Shown piece after piece: positions 7,937 through 15,036 of a DNA stretch of 20,101 bases. Made by a program: the position numbers and the translations under genes. Location of the stretch: NCBI GenBank assembly GCA_938042265.1, contig CALIRN010000262.1:1-20101 (forward strand). Reading direction: 5' to 3'. Position 1 is the first letter of the stretch; each line of letters begins with the position of its first letter. This DNA comes from an uncultured Eubacteriaceae bacterium. GTDB taxonomy: Bacteria > Bacillota > Clostridia > Lachnospirales > CAG-274. A model generated the notes under the pieces. The model was given only the letters and a program-made list of their open reading frames with translations, had not been told where the DNA came from and did no database searches.

Positions 7937-8466
7937 TTATTTCACTTTTCTTTTCGCTGCCTCCGCTCTTTTTTCAGCTATGGCATTAAAGGTTGCAATA
8001 TGCTTGTCAAGCTCGCCAAACGTACAGTTTTCATAGTAAGAAATACTTGTATTGGTTTCCATAGCAAGCACCATAATACTCTCGTCAATTACACTTTGTT
8101 CGCAATCTCCGCTTTTGAGGTCTTCTTCGTTGGGGTAGTATTCTCCTCCGTTTCCTCGGTATCCTCGTCCCATTCCCCACCCAGCAAAAAATCTGACATC
8201 TGCATATTAATTGCTGTAAAGTCAACCGCCTTAAGGCTTTGGATAAGTTCAACAGGCTCACCTGCCGCAATAGCAAGCAGACAGCTTGTATACTTGCTGT
8301 CAAGCTCCTTAGGCATACTCAACCTTTCCTTTCTGCCGCACATAAGCCTAGCTTCTTTTTCGGCTCTGCATAAATCCTTATATCCCAGGTCGTCAAGGTT
8401 AAGGTCAATTGCCTTAATCTCTCTGCCGTCAAAGGTAACAGGTCTTTTTAATACATATCTGCTCAT
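7937..8466 (-). CDS. Tail assembly chaperone, -1 frameshift product (gpE+E')
   Basis: Predicted 176-residue fusion. Ribosomes read gpE for 94 codons (8466-8185), slip back one base on T TTT TTG at 8185-8191, and continue for 82 residues to the stop at 7937-7939. The joined sequence runs MSDFL then AGWGMGRGYRG. The E' part contains SIMVLAMETNTSISYYENCTFGELDKHIATFNAIAEKRAEA, which is helical. In P2 and many tailed phages the long form binds the tape measure and the tube protein during tail assembly. The E' frame has an in-frame stop shortly upstream of the slip site (TAA at about 8210), so the shift must occur between there and the gpE stop. The slip site is the only good heptamer I find in that interval. 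Confidence 0.8.
8089..8466 (-). CDS. E: Tail assembly chaperone, short form (gpE / Mu gp41 family)
   Basis: A 125-residue protein with the pattern of the phage tail assembly chaperone family (E, 41 or 14): KRPVTFDGREIKAIDLNLDDLGYKDLCRAEKEA at the N-terminus, then helical segments to about residue 94. The ATG follows GGAAGGAG by 7 bases. The C-terminal part (residues 95-125, rich in Glu, Thr and Lys) is read only when no frameshift occurs. Position directly after the tube gene is standard. The short form usually exceeds the long form and both coat the tape measure before tube polymerisation. Confidence 0.85.
   Translation of the reverse strand: MSRYVLKRPVTFDGREIKAIDLNLDDLGYKDLCRAEKEARLMCGRKERLSMPKELDSKYTSCLLAIAAGEPVELIQSLKAVDFTAINMQMSDFLLGGEWDEDTEETEENTTPTKKTSKAEIANKV
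8185..8191 (-). promoter_or_regulatory. -1 ribosomal frameshift slippery site T TTT TTG
   Basis: In the gpE frame the codons read GAT TTT TTG, so the heptamer fits X XXY YYZ exactly. After slippage both tRNAs re-pair on TTT. A G-rich tract (GGGTGGGGAATGGGACGAGG) begins two bases downstream and could act as a stimulator. The same slippery heptamer type is, as I recall, used in the P2 E/E' gene. Confidence 0.82.
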
Positions 8467-8483
8467 ATAGCTATCTCCTTCCG

Positions 8484-9002
8484 TTATACCCAGCCAAGCA
8501 TCTTTCTTACACTTGCAAGCTGGTCTTCACCATCAGTAACAAACTTATAATTCAGCTTGTCAATTTCAATAATTACCTTGCTGTCATTATAAATCTTAAG
8601 GTATGTAAGCTCAAACTTGCTGCTGCCGTCACTGCCTGTGCCCTGCTCAAGCTTGCCGGGTGAAAAGCTCTTGCAGTGTCCGCGCATAGCAATTTTAAGT
8701 CCGCTTGTGTTAAGCTCACCGTCTGTTTCATCATATTCCTGTCTTACAACATAGCCGGTAAACTTCTGTACAGTACCCTTTATTGTCTTAACGGAATCAT
8801 CGCACAGGTTCTGCCAGTTAATGCCCACCTCCATACTCTGCACCTGTCCCAGTGCAGGGCTGTCAATTTCACCTGCAATGCCGCCACCGCTTACAGTGTT
8901 GGTTACCATTGTAATGTCAGGTAAATCAATAGTGGCAACGCCTTTTAAAACCTTATCGTCTGTACCGTAAATTCTGAAAGCTAAATTTTTATCAGGTATC
9001 AT
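8484..9002 (-). CDS. FII: Major tail tube protein (P2 FII family)
   Basis: A 172-residue tube protein. It opens with MIPDKNLAFRIYG and DLPDITMVTNTVSGGGIAGEIDSP, the standard start of FII-type proteins, followed by MEVGINWQNL near residues 59-68. The C-terminal part has KIAMRGHCKSFSPGKLEQG and then LTYLKIYNDSKVIIEIDKLNYKF, typical of the P2 FII / Mu tube fold. The protein polymerises as hexamer rings inside the sheath, around the tape measure. The ATG follows AAAGGGGG, and the gene lies 16 bases after the sheath gene. Confidence 0.92.
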   Translation of the reverse strand: MIPDKNLAFRIYGTDDKVLKGVATIDLPDITMVTNTVSGGGIAGEIDSPALGQVQSMEVGINWQNLCDDSVKTIKGTVQKFTGYVVRQEYDETDGELNTSGLKIAMRGHCKSFSPGKLEQGTGSDGSSKFELTYLKIYNDSKVIIEIDKLNYKFVTDGEDQLASVRKMLGWV

Positions 9003-9018
9003 TTTTTATATCCCCCTT

Positions 9019-10464
9019 TCAGCCGCCAAATAATGTGCTTAAATAGCTTGTATCATACTCAATAATCTCATCAATCTCACGCATTGGAGGTGGAGGAGCA
9101 ACCTTTAAGCGGAATGTAAGCTTACCGTCCATAAGGTCAAGGGTGGAATTTTCGTCTTGATTGAAAGAAAGTGTACCGCCCAAAATATGCTCTCTGCTTG
9201 TTAAACCATTGAGCCAAGCATTTGTATCATCAATTATTGAATTAATGATACGCGGTATCATTTTCTGGTCAATCCTACCCCAATTATTAATTATGATATT
9301 ATTCGCAATCCAAAGGAACATTCTCTTTACAGAAATAAAGTTGTCCTTAATATCAGCATTTTCAGGGTATGCCCCTGTTCTGTTGCCCCAGGTTGTCCAG
9401 CCGTTAGGGCCGTTAATAGCCGTAACTATACCCTGTCCGTTAAGATAAGCAGCCTGGTCATAATTAATAACAGCCTCTGTGCCGTCATCATAAATAATGC
9501 CCTCGGCATAAATATCCTGATTAGATGGGCTCTGTGATGGTGTGCCATCATTTTCATAATCAGTTTTGCCAATAACAGCAAGCATCTGCGTTGAATAGTA
9601 AAACTTCTTATCACCATAAGTCAGCATAGGCCAGCAATTTATCATTCTTTCACCTGTATAGCCCTTTTCAAGCTTATATGCAGGCAGGTCAGTATACTTA
9701 ATCTTAGTACCATTGTTCACAGTAGGTAAATCGTTAATAACTACCGTTCTGAACAAACCACAGATAAGCTCCGTCTTGGTTTCAAGAATAGTAGCCACTT
9801 CCGAATCGCTGGTAAAGCCAGGAGCAGCTACACAGCTTGGTACCATTCTGAAACGGGGGAATATTTCATCAATAAGAGAAATACCCTTGTTTTTTCCTGT
9901 GGCGCTGTCATAACCGCCAATAACATCACTGCTTGTTACTTTTGCAGGGTCAAGCACCTTATAGCTTGCAGTAATGCTTTCCTTTGTCTTTGCAGTATCA
10001 CTTACAAGGGTAAGCACAGCCTTTCCCTCATCATTAAATGCAACACTGTAATCCGTATCCGCTGTAAGGTCAGTTACTGTTACTGTATCAAGCAGCACAA
10101 AGCCTTCCAGCTCATACTCGCTTTTGCCTGACGTAACTGCAATTGATACATCGCTCTTTTCAGTTACGGGCTTTTCAGGGTCAAGCACATTAATAAGTAT
10201 AACAGGCTTCACACCGTATAAATCAAACTGACTGTAAATAACCTGCGGCGCAGTAAAGCTGTCCCATATATCCTCTGTTGCACTGTAGCCCATAGCCTCA
10301 ACGGCTTCCTCTCTGGTATAGCACAGTACAGTTTCATTCACCTTTGGGTTTTCCGCAAGGTGTACAGGTGCCGTTACTATCGCAACCGCAGGTGTATCAA
10401 CCTCAATTGTGGGTGTAATACTTGTAGCTGCTTCATTTACATAAATTCCATGCTTATATGCCAT
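9019..10464 (-). CDS. FI: Tail sheath protein (P2 FI-like)
   Basis: A 481-residue contractile sheath protein. The N-terminus (MAYKHGIYVNEAATSITPT then VAIVTAPVH) and the block DIWDSFTAPQVIYSQFDLYGVKPVILINV are typical of FI-type sheaths. Around residues 190-225 is SLIDEIFPRFRMVPSCVAAPGF. The C-terminal third carries GPNGWTTWGNRTGAYPENADIKDNFISVKRMFLWIANNII, the most conserved sheath region, ending in APPPPMREIDEIIEYD. Residues about 108-175 form an extra beta domain, probably surface-exposed. The ATG follows AAAGGAGG. Presence of this gene is what makes the phage a contractile-tail (myovirus-type) phage. Confidence 0.95.
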   Translation of the reverse strand: MAYKHGIYVNEAATSITPTIEVDTPAVAIVTAPVHLAENPKVNETVLCYTREEAVEAMGYSATEDIWDSFTAPQVIYSQFDLYGVKPVILINVLDPEKPVTEKSDVSIAVTSGKSEYELEGFVLLDTVTVTDLTADTDYSVAFNDEGKAVLTLVSDTAKTKESITASYKVLDPAKVTSSDVIGGYDSATGKNKGISLIDEIFPRFRMVPSCVAAPGFTSDSEVATILETKTELICGLFRTVVINDLPTVNNGTKIKYTDLPAYKLEKGYTGERMINCWPMLTYGDKKFYYSTQMLAVIGKTDYENDGTPSQSPSNQDIYAEGIIYDDGTEAVINYDQAAYLNGQGIVTAINGPNGWTTWGNRTGAYPENADIKDNFISVKRMFLWIANNIIINNWGRIDQKMIPRIINSIIDDTNAWLNGLTSREHILGGTLSFNQDENSTLDLMDGKLTFRLKVAPPPPMREIDEIIEYDTSYLSTLFGG

Positions 10465-10467
10465 TTA

Positions 10468-10743
10468 TCACTTACCTCCTTTTACTCTTTTTGCAAGCCT
10501 TGTGTAAAGAGTATGTGCATAACTGCCCTTTACAGCTAATTCTTTTTTAAAATCAATAACTTTGCCAACCTCTATCATAAGAGGCTTAATTTCGGGCATA
10601 GTTTCCATAAGATTTTTAATCGTATCAGGATACCCGTTATTGTAAATATTGCCATGGCTTAATGCTGTACCTGGTACTGATATACCAAGGTACACAACCG
10701 TTTTAGGCTCTGCCTTTGTAATAGGCTCTCTTACTCTTGCCAT
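10468..10743 (-). CDS. Unknown small neck/tail protein
   Basis: I do not recognise this 91-residue protein. It begins MARVREPITKAEPKTVVYLG after GGGAGG, has a central Gly/Asn-rich segment (SHGNIYNNGYPDTIKNLM) and ends in a basic tail (LYTRLAKRVKGGK). The pI is visibly high. It lies between the probable tail terminator and the sheath gene, with only 3 bases to the sheath, so it is part of the late operon and probably a virion or assembly protein. No signal peptide or membrane segment is seen. Confidence 0.75.
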   Translation of the reverse strand: MARVREPITKAEPKTVVYLGISVPGTALSHGNIYNNGYPDTIKNLMETMPEIKPLMIEVGKVIDFKKELAVKGSYAHTLYTRLAKRVKGGK

Positions 10744-10779
10744 TTTTTCTACCTCCCTAAATAAGTATTTGTTTAACTC

Positions 10780-11358
10780 CTAAAAACCATTTATCATTTC
10801 CTCAAAGCAGTCAAACACCTCAGGCTCAACAGGATTAATCTCCACATTAACAAGTGCATAGCCGTTCCAGTACGGATAAGGACTTTCCTCAACAATATTA
10901 GCCTCAAAGTTGCCATACTGTACAGACAGCTTACCTCCAATAATCATATCCTTAAACAAGGCTTGCCTTGTCTTTTCCATAAGGCTCCACAGGTCAGTAT
11001 GTCCGCTGCCGTCATTTATTTGCTTCATATTGTCATCAATGCCCTGACAGTATGTGCCAAAGTCAATTCTTATGGTCATAAAAGCACGCTTTTCACGCAG
11101 ATTATCAGCACCCGTCATAGTACGTATACCGCTGCCGTTAAACATTTTAATAACCCTTACGCATATAAAAGGATAGGCGTTGTATACTGTATTTTCGGCG
11201 CTGTCAGGTATTATAAAGCCCCTGTAAACCGTAGGGTGTACATATATCTCCTCTGCACTTCCGTCAGGGTTAATAATCAGCTTTTTAAGCTCTGTTGCAT
11301 TTGCCACCCTTTCTGTAAGGAAACGCTGCATTATTTCTTCCGCTTTATTCGCTGTCAT
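10780..11358 (-). CDS. Probable tail terminator / neck protein
   Basis: A 192-residue protein without a motif I can name with certainty. Its size, mixed alpha/beta make-up (KAFMTIRIDFGTYC-like strand: EKRAFMTIRIDFGTY; LWSLMEKTRQALFKD helix; GYALVNVEINPVEPE final strand) and location between minor tail protein Z and the sheath correspond to the tail terminator of lambda gpU / gpZ-region genes in related phages. It would cap the tube and sheath and join the head. The ATG follows AAAGGAGG and overlaps the stop of the Z-like gene by one base. The assignment rests mainly on gene order. Confidence 0.6.
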   Translation of the reverse strand: MTANKAEEIMQRFLTERVANATELKKLIINPDGSAEEIYVHPTVYRGFIIPDSAENTVYNAYPFICVRVIKMFNGSGIRTMTGADNLREKRAFMTIRIDFGTYCQGIDDNMKQINDGSGHTDLWSLMEKTRQALFKDMIIGGKLSVQYGNFEANIVEESPYPYWNGYALVNVEINPVEPEVFDCFEEMINGF

Positions 11359-11999
11359 TACTTTCCTCCTTTAAACAAATAATCCACCTGACGGTTAAAC
11401 TCCTTATTAAACTCGGTTATTGCCGTTTCGGATGTGTCTTTTCTTACACCTTCGTTGTTAAGCATTTCTGTTGCGCTTGGTCCGTACAGCTGCCTTATCG
11501 GATAGCGCGTCGGGTATATTTCAGCCATTTTACTCCGTGCGCGCATCTCGTCATAGTCCTTATCGGTTTTCTTAACGCGTTTAAAAATACCTGTGTGTCC
11601 GCTTCTTGTCTTAGCAACAAAACCGCCCGTATAACCGCCTCCTCTTCTCTTTGCTACGGCAAATGCCGTTGGCGTACCCTTTACCCCGGGAAAACGGTTG
11701 CGACTGTACACAAAATACGTAAGCGCAACAGGTCTGCCGTTTGACTTAAAAGCTGCCGACATATCGGAATATGAAGCTCTGTCCACCATAAAGCTCTTTG
11801 TAACGGATGACATTTTTGTTATCAAATATTCATCCTTAATTGCTTTTTTTGCGTTGCTTTTCATTTTGGAGGCTGCTGTATTAAGTCCTCTTGTAACAGC
11901 CTTTTTTGCGCCGTTTTTAACATTTTTTAGCTTCATAAACTGAGTTGCAAACTCGCTTGTATCAATGCTGATATTAACATCCCTTGCCGACATGTACAT
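11358..11999 (-). CDS. Prophage minor tail protein Z
   Basis: A 213-residue basic protein of the minor tail Z family. It opens with ARDVNISIDTSEFATQFMKLKNVKNGAKKAVTRGLNTAASKMKSNA, a pattern of an amphipathic helix followed by a Lys-rich helix. A Gly/Arg-rich centre follows (PTAFAVAKRRGGGYTGGFVAKTRSGHTGIFKR), then YPTRYPIRQLYGPSATEML, a conserved end motif. Proteins of this family act in neck and tail completion. Three starts are close together: GTG 12002, ATG 11999 and ATG 11993. The ATG at 11999 has GGGGG 6 bases upstream and overlaps the previous stop as TGATG, so it is chosen. Confidence 0.8.
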   Translation of the reverse strand: MYMSARDVNISIDTSEFATQFMKLKNVKNGAKKAVTRGLNTAASKMKSNAKKAIKDEYLITKMSSVTKSFMVDRASYSDMSAAFKSNGRPVALTYFVYSRNRFPGVKGTPTAFAVAKRRGGGYTGGFVAKTRSGHTGIFKRVKKTDKDYDEMRARSKMAEIYPTRYPIRQLYGPSATEMLNNEGVRKDTSETAITEFNKEFNRQVDYLFKGGK

Positions 12000-12316
12000 C
12001 ACTTGCCCCCGTATTTTTCAAATACAATTTCATATATCCCCATACTTTCAGTTACAGCATTAATCTGACACAATATACCGTCAACCTTTATATTACCGCC
12101 GATTACAGGCTTAAAGCCCAGACTGTCAGTGGCAATATACATAAGCCTGCTGCCGTAATAAATATTATTGACGTCTCTTATGCTCCTTGCGGCAGTTAAA
12201 TCATCATCAACCACCGCCAGCAGCTCATTACCGTTAATATTATGCTTTGCAGCAAACTCATCAAAGTTAAGGAATACATTTGTTATATCCTGCTTTGCAA
12301 TATCCTTAAAGTTTAT
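11999..12316 (-). CDS. Head-tail connector-like protein, apparent AUA start
   Basis: The usual start callers would take the GTG at 12214 and give 71 residues, but the same frame is open further upstream and looks coding: NFKDIAKQDITNVFLNFDEF then AAKHNINGNELLAVVDDD. The only start at ribosome-site distance is ATA at 12316-12314, in CGGGGTGATGACTT-ATA. The gpW-like gene in this window uses CGGGGTGATTGCTT-ATG with identical spacing. With that start the product has 105 residues. From memory, relatives in clostridial phages begin at the equivalent Met-Asn-Phe. The family is a small head-tail joining or neck protein; the gene is flanked by a hypothetical protein and minor tail protein Z. The end (GIYEIVFEKYGGK) is typical. 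Confidence 0.72.
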   Translation of the reverse strand: MNFKDIAKQDITNVFLNFDEFAAKHNINGNELLAVVDDDLTAARSIRDVNNIYYGSRLMYIATDSLGFKPVIGGNIKVDGILCQINAVTESMGIYEIVFEKYGGK

Positions 12317-12330
12317 AAGTCATCACCCCG

Positions 12331-12558
12331 TTACTCGGTGCTTGCTTTAGCTTTTCTCACAGTCTTCGGCTTGTTCTCCCCTGCGTTGCTTTCAGCGTCA
12401 GGCTTGTTCTCCTCAGGCTCAGCCCCGTTATCCCAAGCCGCCGAATCGCACTCAAGCCAAAGCTTAACCATTTCCGCATTATATGCAGGCAGTGCCTCTC
12501 CTGCCTTGTACTGCTTACCGTCATAAAGGATATTCCTTTTTGCAATCAGCTTTTTCAT
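12331..12558 (-). CDS. Hypothetical phage protein with Ala/Glu/Lys-rich tail
   Basis: A 75-residue protein of unknown role. Residues 1-45 (MKKLIAKRNILYDGKQYKAG, then LPAYNAEMVKLWLECDSAAW) look like a small beta-beta-alpha domain. The rest is a low-complexity, Asn/Pro/Glu/Lys tail (AEPEENKPDAESNAGENKPK) and is probably disordered. Proteins with this short N-terminal domain recur between cement and neck genes of Firmicute phages. The ATG at 12558 follows AAAGGGGG by 7 bases; an upstream in-frame start at 12579 lacks a ribosome site. The function is not known to me. Confidence 0.75.
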   Translation of the reverse strand: MKKLIAKRNILYDGKQYKAGEALPAYNAEMVKLWLECDSAAWDNGAEPEENKPDAESNAGENKPKTVRKAKASTE

Positions 12559-12571
12559 AGTATATCCCCCT

Positions 12572-12901
12572 TTAACCAATGAGCTTTACAAGTATTTCAG
12601 AGTCGGTCGTCGCCGCACCGGCAGCCGCATAACCAACCCTTGTATTACTCTCTGCAGCCTCTGTAATGCCTGTGCCATCATAATATACCTCAGTGCCCAT
12701 AGTGATTGCATTTGAGCTTGTTTTCGCAAGCTTATACACGCCTGTAACGTGTACAGAACCAACCTCCCCAACCGCAATATCACAGCCTGCAACACCAAGC
12801 AATGTACCAATTAATACAACATCACCTGCGGCAATCTTTTCTGTGCCGTTATTCTTGTAATCTAGGCTTTCGCCTTTCTGAATATAAACCGCTTTACTCA
12901 T
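12572..12901 (-). CDS. Head decoration (cement) protein, DUF2190-like
   Basis: A 109-residue, Gly/Ala/Val-rich protein: YIQKGESLDYKNNGTEKIAAGDVVLIGTLLGVAG, then IAVGEVGSVHVTGVYKLAK and a TMGTEVYYDGTGITEA segment. This all-beta pattern is that of DUF2190 (phage cement family), small proteins that bind capsid surfaces. Position directly after the major capsid gene supports this. The ATG follows AAAGGAGG by 10 bases. Confidence 0.8.
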   Translation of the reverse strand: MSKAVYIQKGESLDYKNNGTEKIAAGDVVLIGTLLGVAGCDIAVGEVGSVHVTGVYKLAKTSSNAITMGTEVYYDGTGITEAAESNTRVGYAAAGAATTDSEILVKLIG

Positions 12902-12918
12902 AATTATTTTACCTCCTT

Positions 12919-14430
12919 TTATGATAATGGGCTGTCAATCTTAATACCCGGATTCTTTACCGCACCTCTGTAGTCCATTACGCTTACGCCCCAGTCAAGG
13001 TAAACGTCCCATACAAAACCAAGTGTACCCGGCGCTTCCATTCTGCGGATATTAGGTATCTCCTGACCGTTAAGATAGTCAACCTCGATAAAGTCTGTAT
13101 CGTCCTTACTGCCCAAAAGGTACCATGGCATTGTTTCGCCAAAACCGCCGCAAAGCGCATTAATTGTAGGCTCTGCCACAATATTAATCTGGTCCTTATA
13201 CTGATATAAAGGATTTACAGCCTGTGTATTGCCTGCGGTATTAATGGTTAATGAGTTAAATAATGTATACATTTCAAACTCATAGCCAACAGGCACAATA
13301 AGCGTTGCAGGTCTTATAATAATTGAGTTTCCAAACTCGTCCTTCTGTGTCTGCAATGCAAGTATCATCTGCTGGATTGCTGCCATTGTAATACCTGTAC
13401 CTGTTGCAAGCACATTGTTATGGGCTGAGTTGAAAAGGCTTGTACCGTCATAGATAACCGGATTATTTACAAGTATCTCATAAACCTGCCTGTTAATTGT
13501 CTTACGTGCTGACGCCGCATACTTTGCCGGCATTTTTGTTACAAGCTCGATATCGTCATTAATAAATGCCTGTCTTGTAAGCGTAAACTGTCGGCCGTAG
13601 GTTCTAAGCTTTCTTGTAGGCTTCTGCTTATCCTCAAAGCTGTCATGCTTAAGCTCGCCGCCTTCAGGTACTTCAAGGAACTCGCCTGCAGGTCCCGATA
13701 CATAATTATTATCATGTACCTTAAAATCTTTAAGGCTGCCCTTCTTAGTCCACCGGTCAAAGGTTACTGCAACCGTCTTGTGTCCCTCAACATAAGCCTT
13801 ATTTACTGTGTTGTCAAGCATTGCAGGGAATGCCGCTGTCGGGTTGTAAAACTGGCGCTGTAACATATTGTAAAGCTCATCACCGCTCATTCTGTTTAAG
13901 CTGCCATGCTCACCGTCAAGCATTAAAGCTTCAATAGCCATATCCCTTAAGGACATACCTCTAAGCTCTCTTGCGCCCTCTGCAGGCTTTTCAATTTCAA
14001 TACCTGAGCGCATAATAAGCGCATCAGATGCCGCCTTGATAAATTTATCATGGCTGTCAGTAACAATATCGGCTCTTGCACCTACAGGCTTGTTATCAGT
14101 TCTCATTTTTTCGATAACCTTAGCTCTTACTGCCTCAACTGATACATTATTATCAATAAAATCTCCTGCCGCCTTGTCATCAAAGCCAAACTCCCTGCAA
14201 AGGCTGTTAATTTCACTGATACGCGCTCTTTCAAGTGCAATCACCTCGTCCATACTTCTTTCACCCGAATCGCCGTTACTCTCTGGGTCTGCAGCGTCAT
14301 CGTCTTCATCAGCATCAAACAATCTCTGTAAAGCGTCAAACTCCTGCTGCTCCTGTACGGTCAGCTCGCGCTTTTCGTTCTTTGCAAGCTCTAAAAGCGC
14401 CTGCTGTCTTGCAAGTATCTTTTTCCTCAT
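12919..14430 (-). CDS. Major capsid protein with N-terminal scaffold-like domain
   Basis: A 503-residue capsid protein of the Mu gpT / HK97-fold type. Residues 1-130 are helical and acidic (LARQQALLELAKNEKRELTV, then FDADEDDDAADPE) and resemble the delta domain that acts as an internal scaffold and is removed by the prohead protease. The body from about residue 135 includes HDKFIKAASDALIMRSG, a Mu-like block, then FTLTRQAFINDDIELVTKMP and SLFNSAHNNVLATG near residues 330-355, and the end WDVYLDWGVSVMDYRGAVKNPG. The ATG follows AGGAGGG. It is in the same frame as the protease gene upstream, separated only by TAA-AAA (see findings). No separate scaffold gene is present. Confidence 0.9.
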   Translation of the reverse strand: MRKKILARQQALLELAKNEKRELTVQEQQEFDALQRLFDADEDDDAADPESNGDSGERSMDEVIALERARISEINSLCREFGFDDKAAGDFIDNNVSVEAVRAKVIEKMRTDNKPVGARADIVTDSHDKFIKAASDALIMRSGIEIEKPAEGARELRGMSLRDMAIEALMLDGEHGSLNRMSGDELYNMLQRQFYNPTAAFPAMLDNTVNKAYVEGHKTVAVTFDRWTKKGSLKDFKVHDNNYVSGPAGEFLEVPEGGELKHDSFEDKQKPTRKLRTYGRQFTLTRQAFINDDIELVTKMPAKYAASARKTINRQVYEILVNNPVIYDGTSLFNSAHNNVLATGTGITMAAIQQMILALQTQKDEFGNSIIIRPATLIVPVGYEFEMYTLFNSLTINTAGNTQAVNPLYQYKDQINIVAEPTINALCGGFGETMPWYLLGSKDDTDFIEVDYLNGQEIPNIRRMEAPGTLGFVWDVYLDWGVSVMDYRGAVKNPGIKIDSPLS

Positions 14431-14433
14431 TTT

Positions 14434-15036
14434 TTACCCTCCTATTTTGTTTTTGTTCATTGTTATAATATTTTTAAAATAATCAAGTCCTCTTTCAGAG
14501 CTTTGGTTATCATAAAAATCACGTCCTACTCCAACTGTTGGGTCTGCCGGTATACTGACTATGGAAATCTCATGAGGACACCACTCTTTAGCTATGCTTG
14601 CAGGTCCTGTAAATCTGCCGTCAGCGGATTTCTTATTAGCTGATATTTCTTCCCACTCAGAAACCGTATACCCTGTGGACACTCCCTTAAGAGTACCATT
14701 TCTGACCTTCTGAAATATGGTTTCGGAAAATTCATCCGCATCAAACTCAATCTCAGCCTGACCCCTGTTGTCCTGTACCCACGCCCTTATAATCTTACCG
14801 GTTACCTTATTTCTGTCATGGTTAAAAAGTACAACTCCTATCTCATTCAGCCTTGTCAAATCAACAGCACCCTCCGCATGGTCAAGTATCTCGGTTCCAA
14901 ACCATCTTTCATAAGGCTCCTCAGAGGAAAAGCTTAATATAAACCGCCTTTCGTTATCCTCAACCTGTCTTATTGAGCCTGTCGCAAGCTCTCTAATCAA
15001 GTTCGTTCTTTTGTTCAATGTCTGATTTTCCGTCAA
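14434..15036 (-). CDS. Prohead protease (HK97-type, peptidase S78)
   Basis: A 200-residue capsid maturation protease. The catalytic His is H73 in LFNHDRNKVTGKI, the Ser is S120 in LKGVSTGYTV, and the third acid/base position lies in EWCPHEISIVSIPADP (about residues 151-165). These spacings match the S78 family. The enzyme processes the capsid N-terminal domain during head maturation. The start is a TTG at 15036, 8 bases after AGGAGG, and it overlaps the portal gene end by 44 bases. The stop TAA is followed by one codon and then the capsid ATG in the same frame; in many relatives these two proteins are one polypeptide. Confidence 0.9.
   Translation of the reverse strand: MTENQTLNKRTNLIRELATGSIRQVEDNERRFILSFSSEEPYERWFGTEILDHAEGAVDLTRLNEIGVVLFNHDRNKVTGKIIRAWVQDNRGQAEIEFDADEFSETIFQKVRNGTLKGVSTGYTVSEWEEISANKKSADGRFTGPASIAKEWCPHEISIVSIPADPTVGVGRDFYDNQSSERGLDYFKNIITMNKNKIGG

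Noticed and set aside
8084..8173. E' as an independent gene starting at ATG 8173
   Set aside because: No well-spaced ribosome site, and the slippery heptamer upstream gives a longer, family-typical product.
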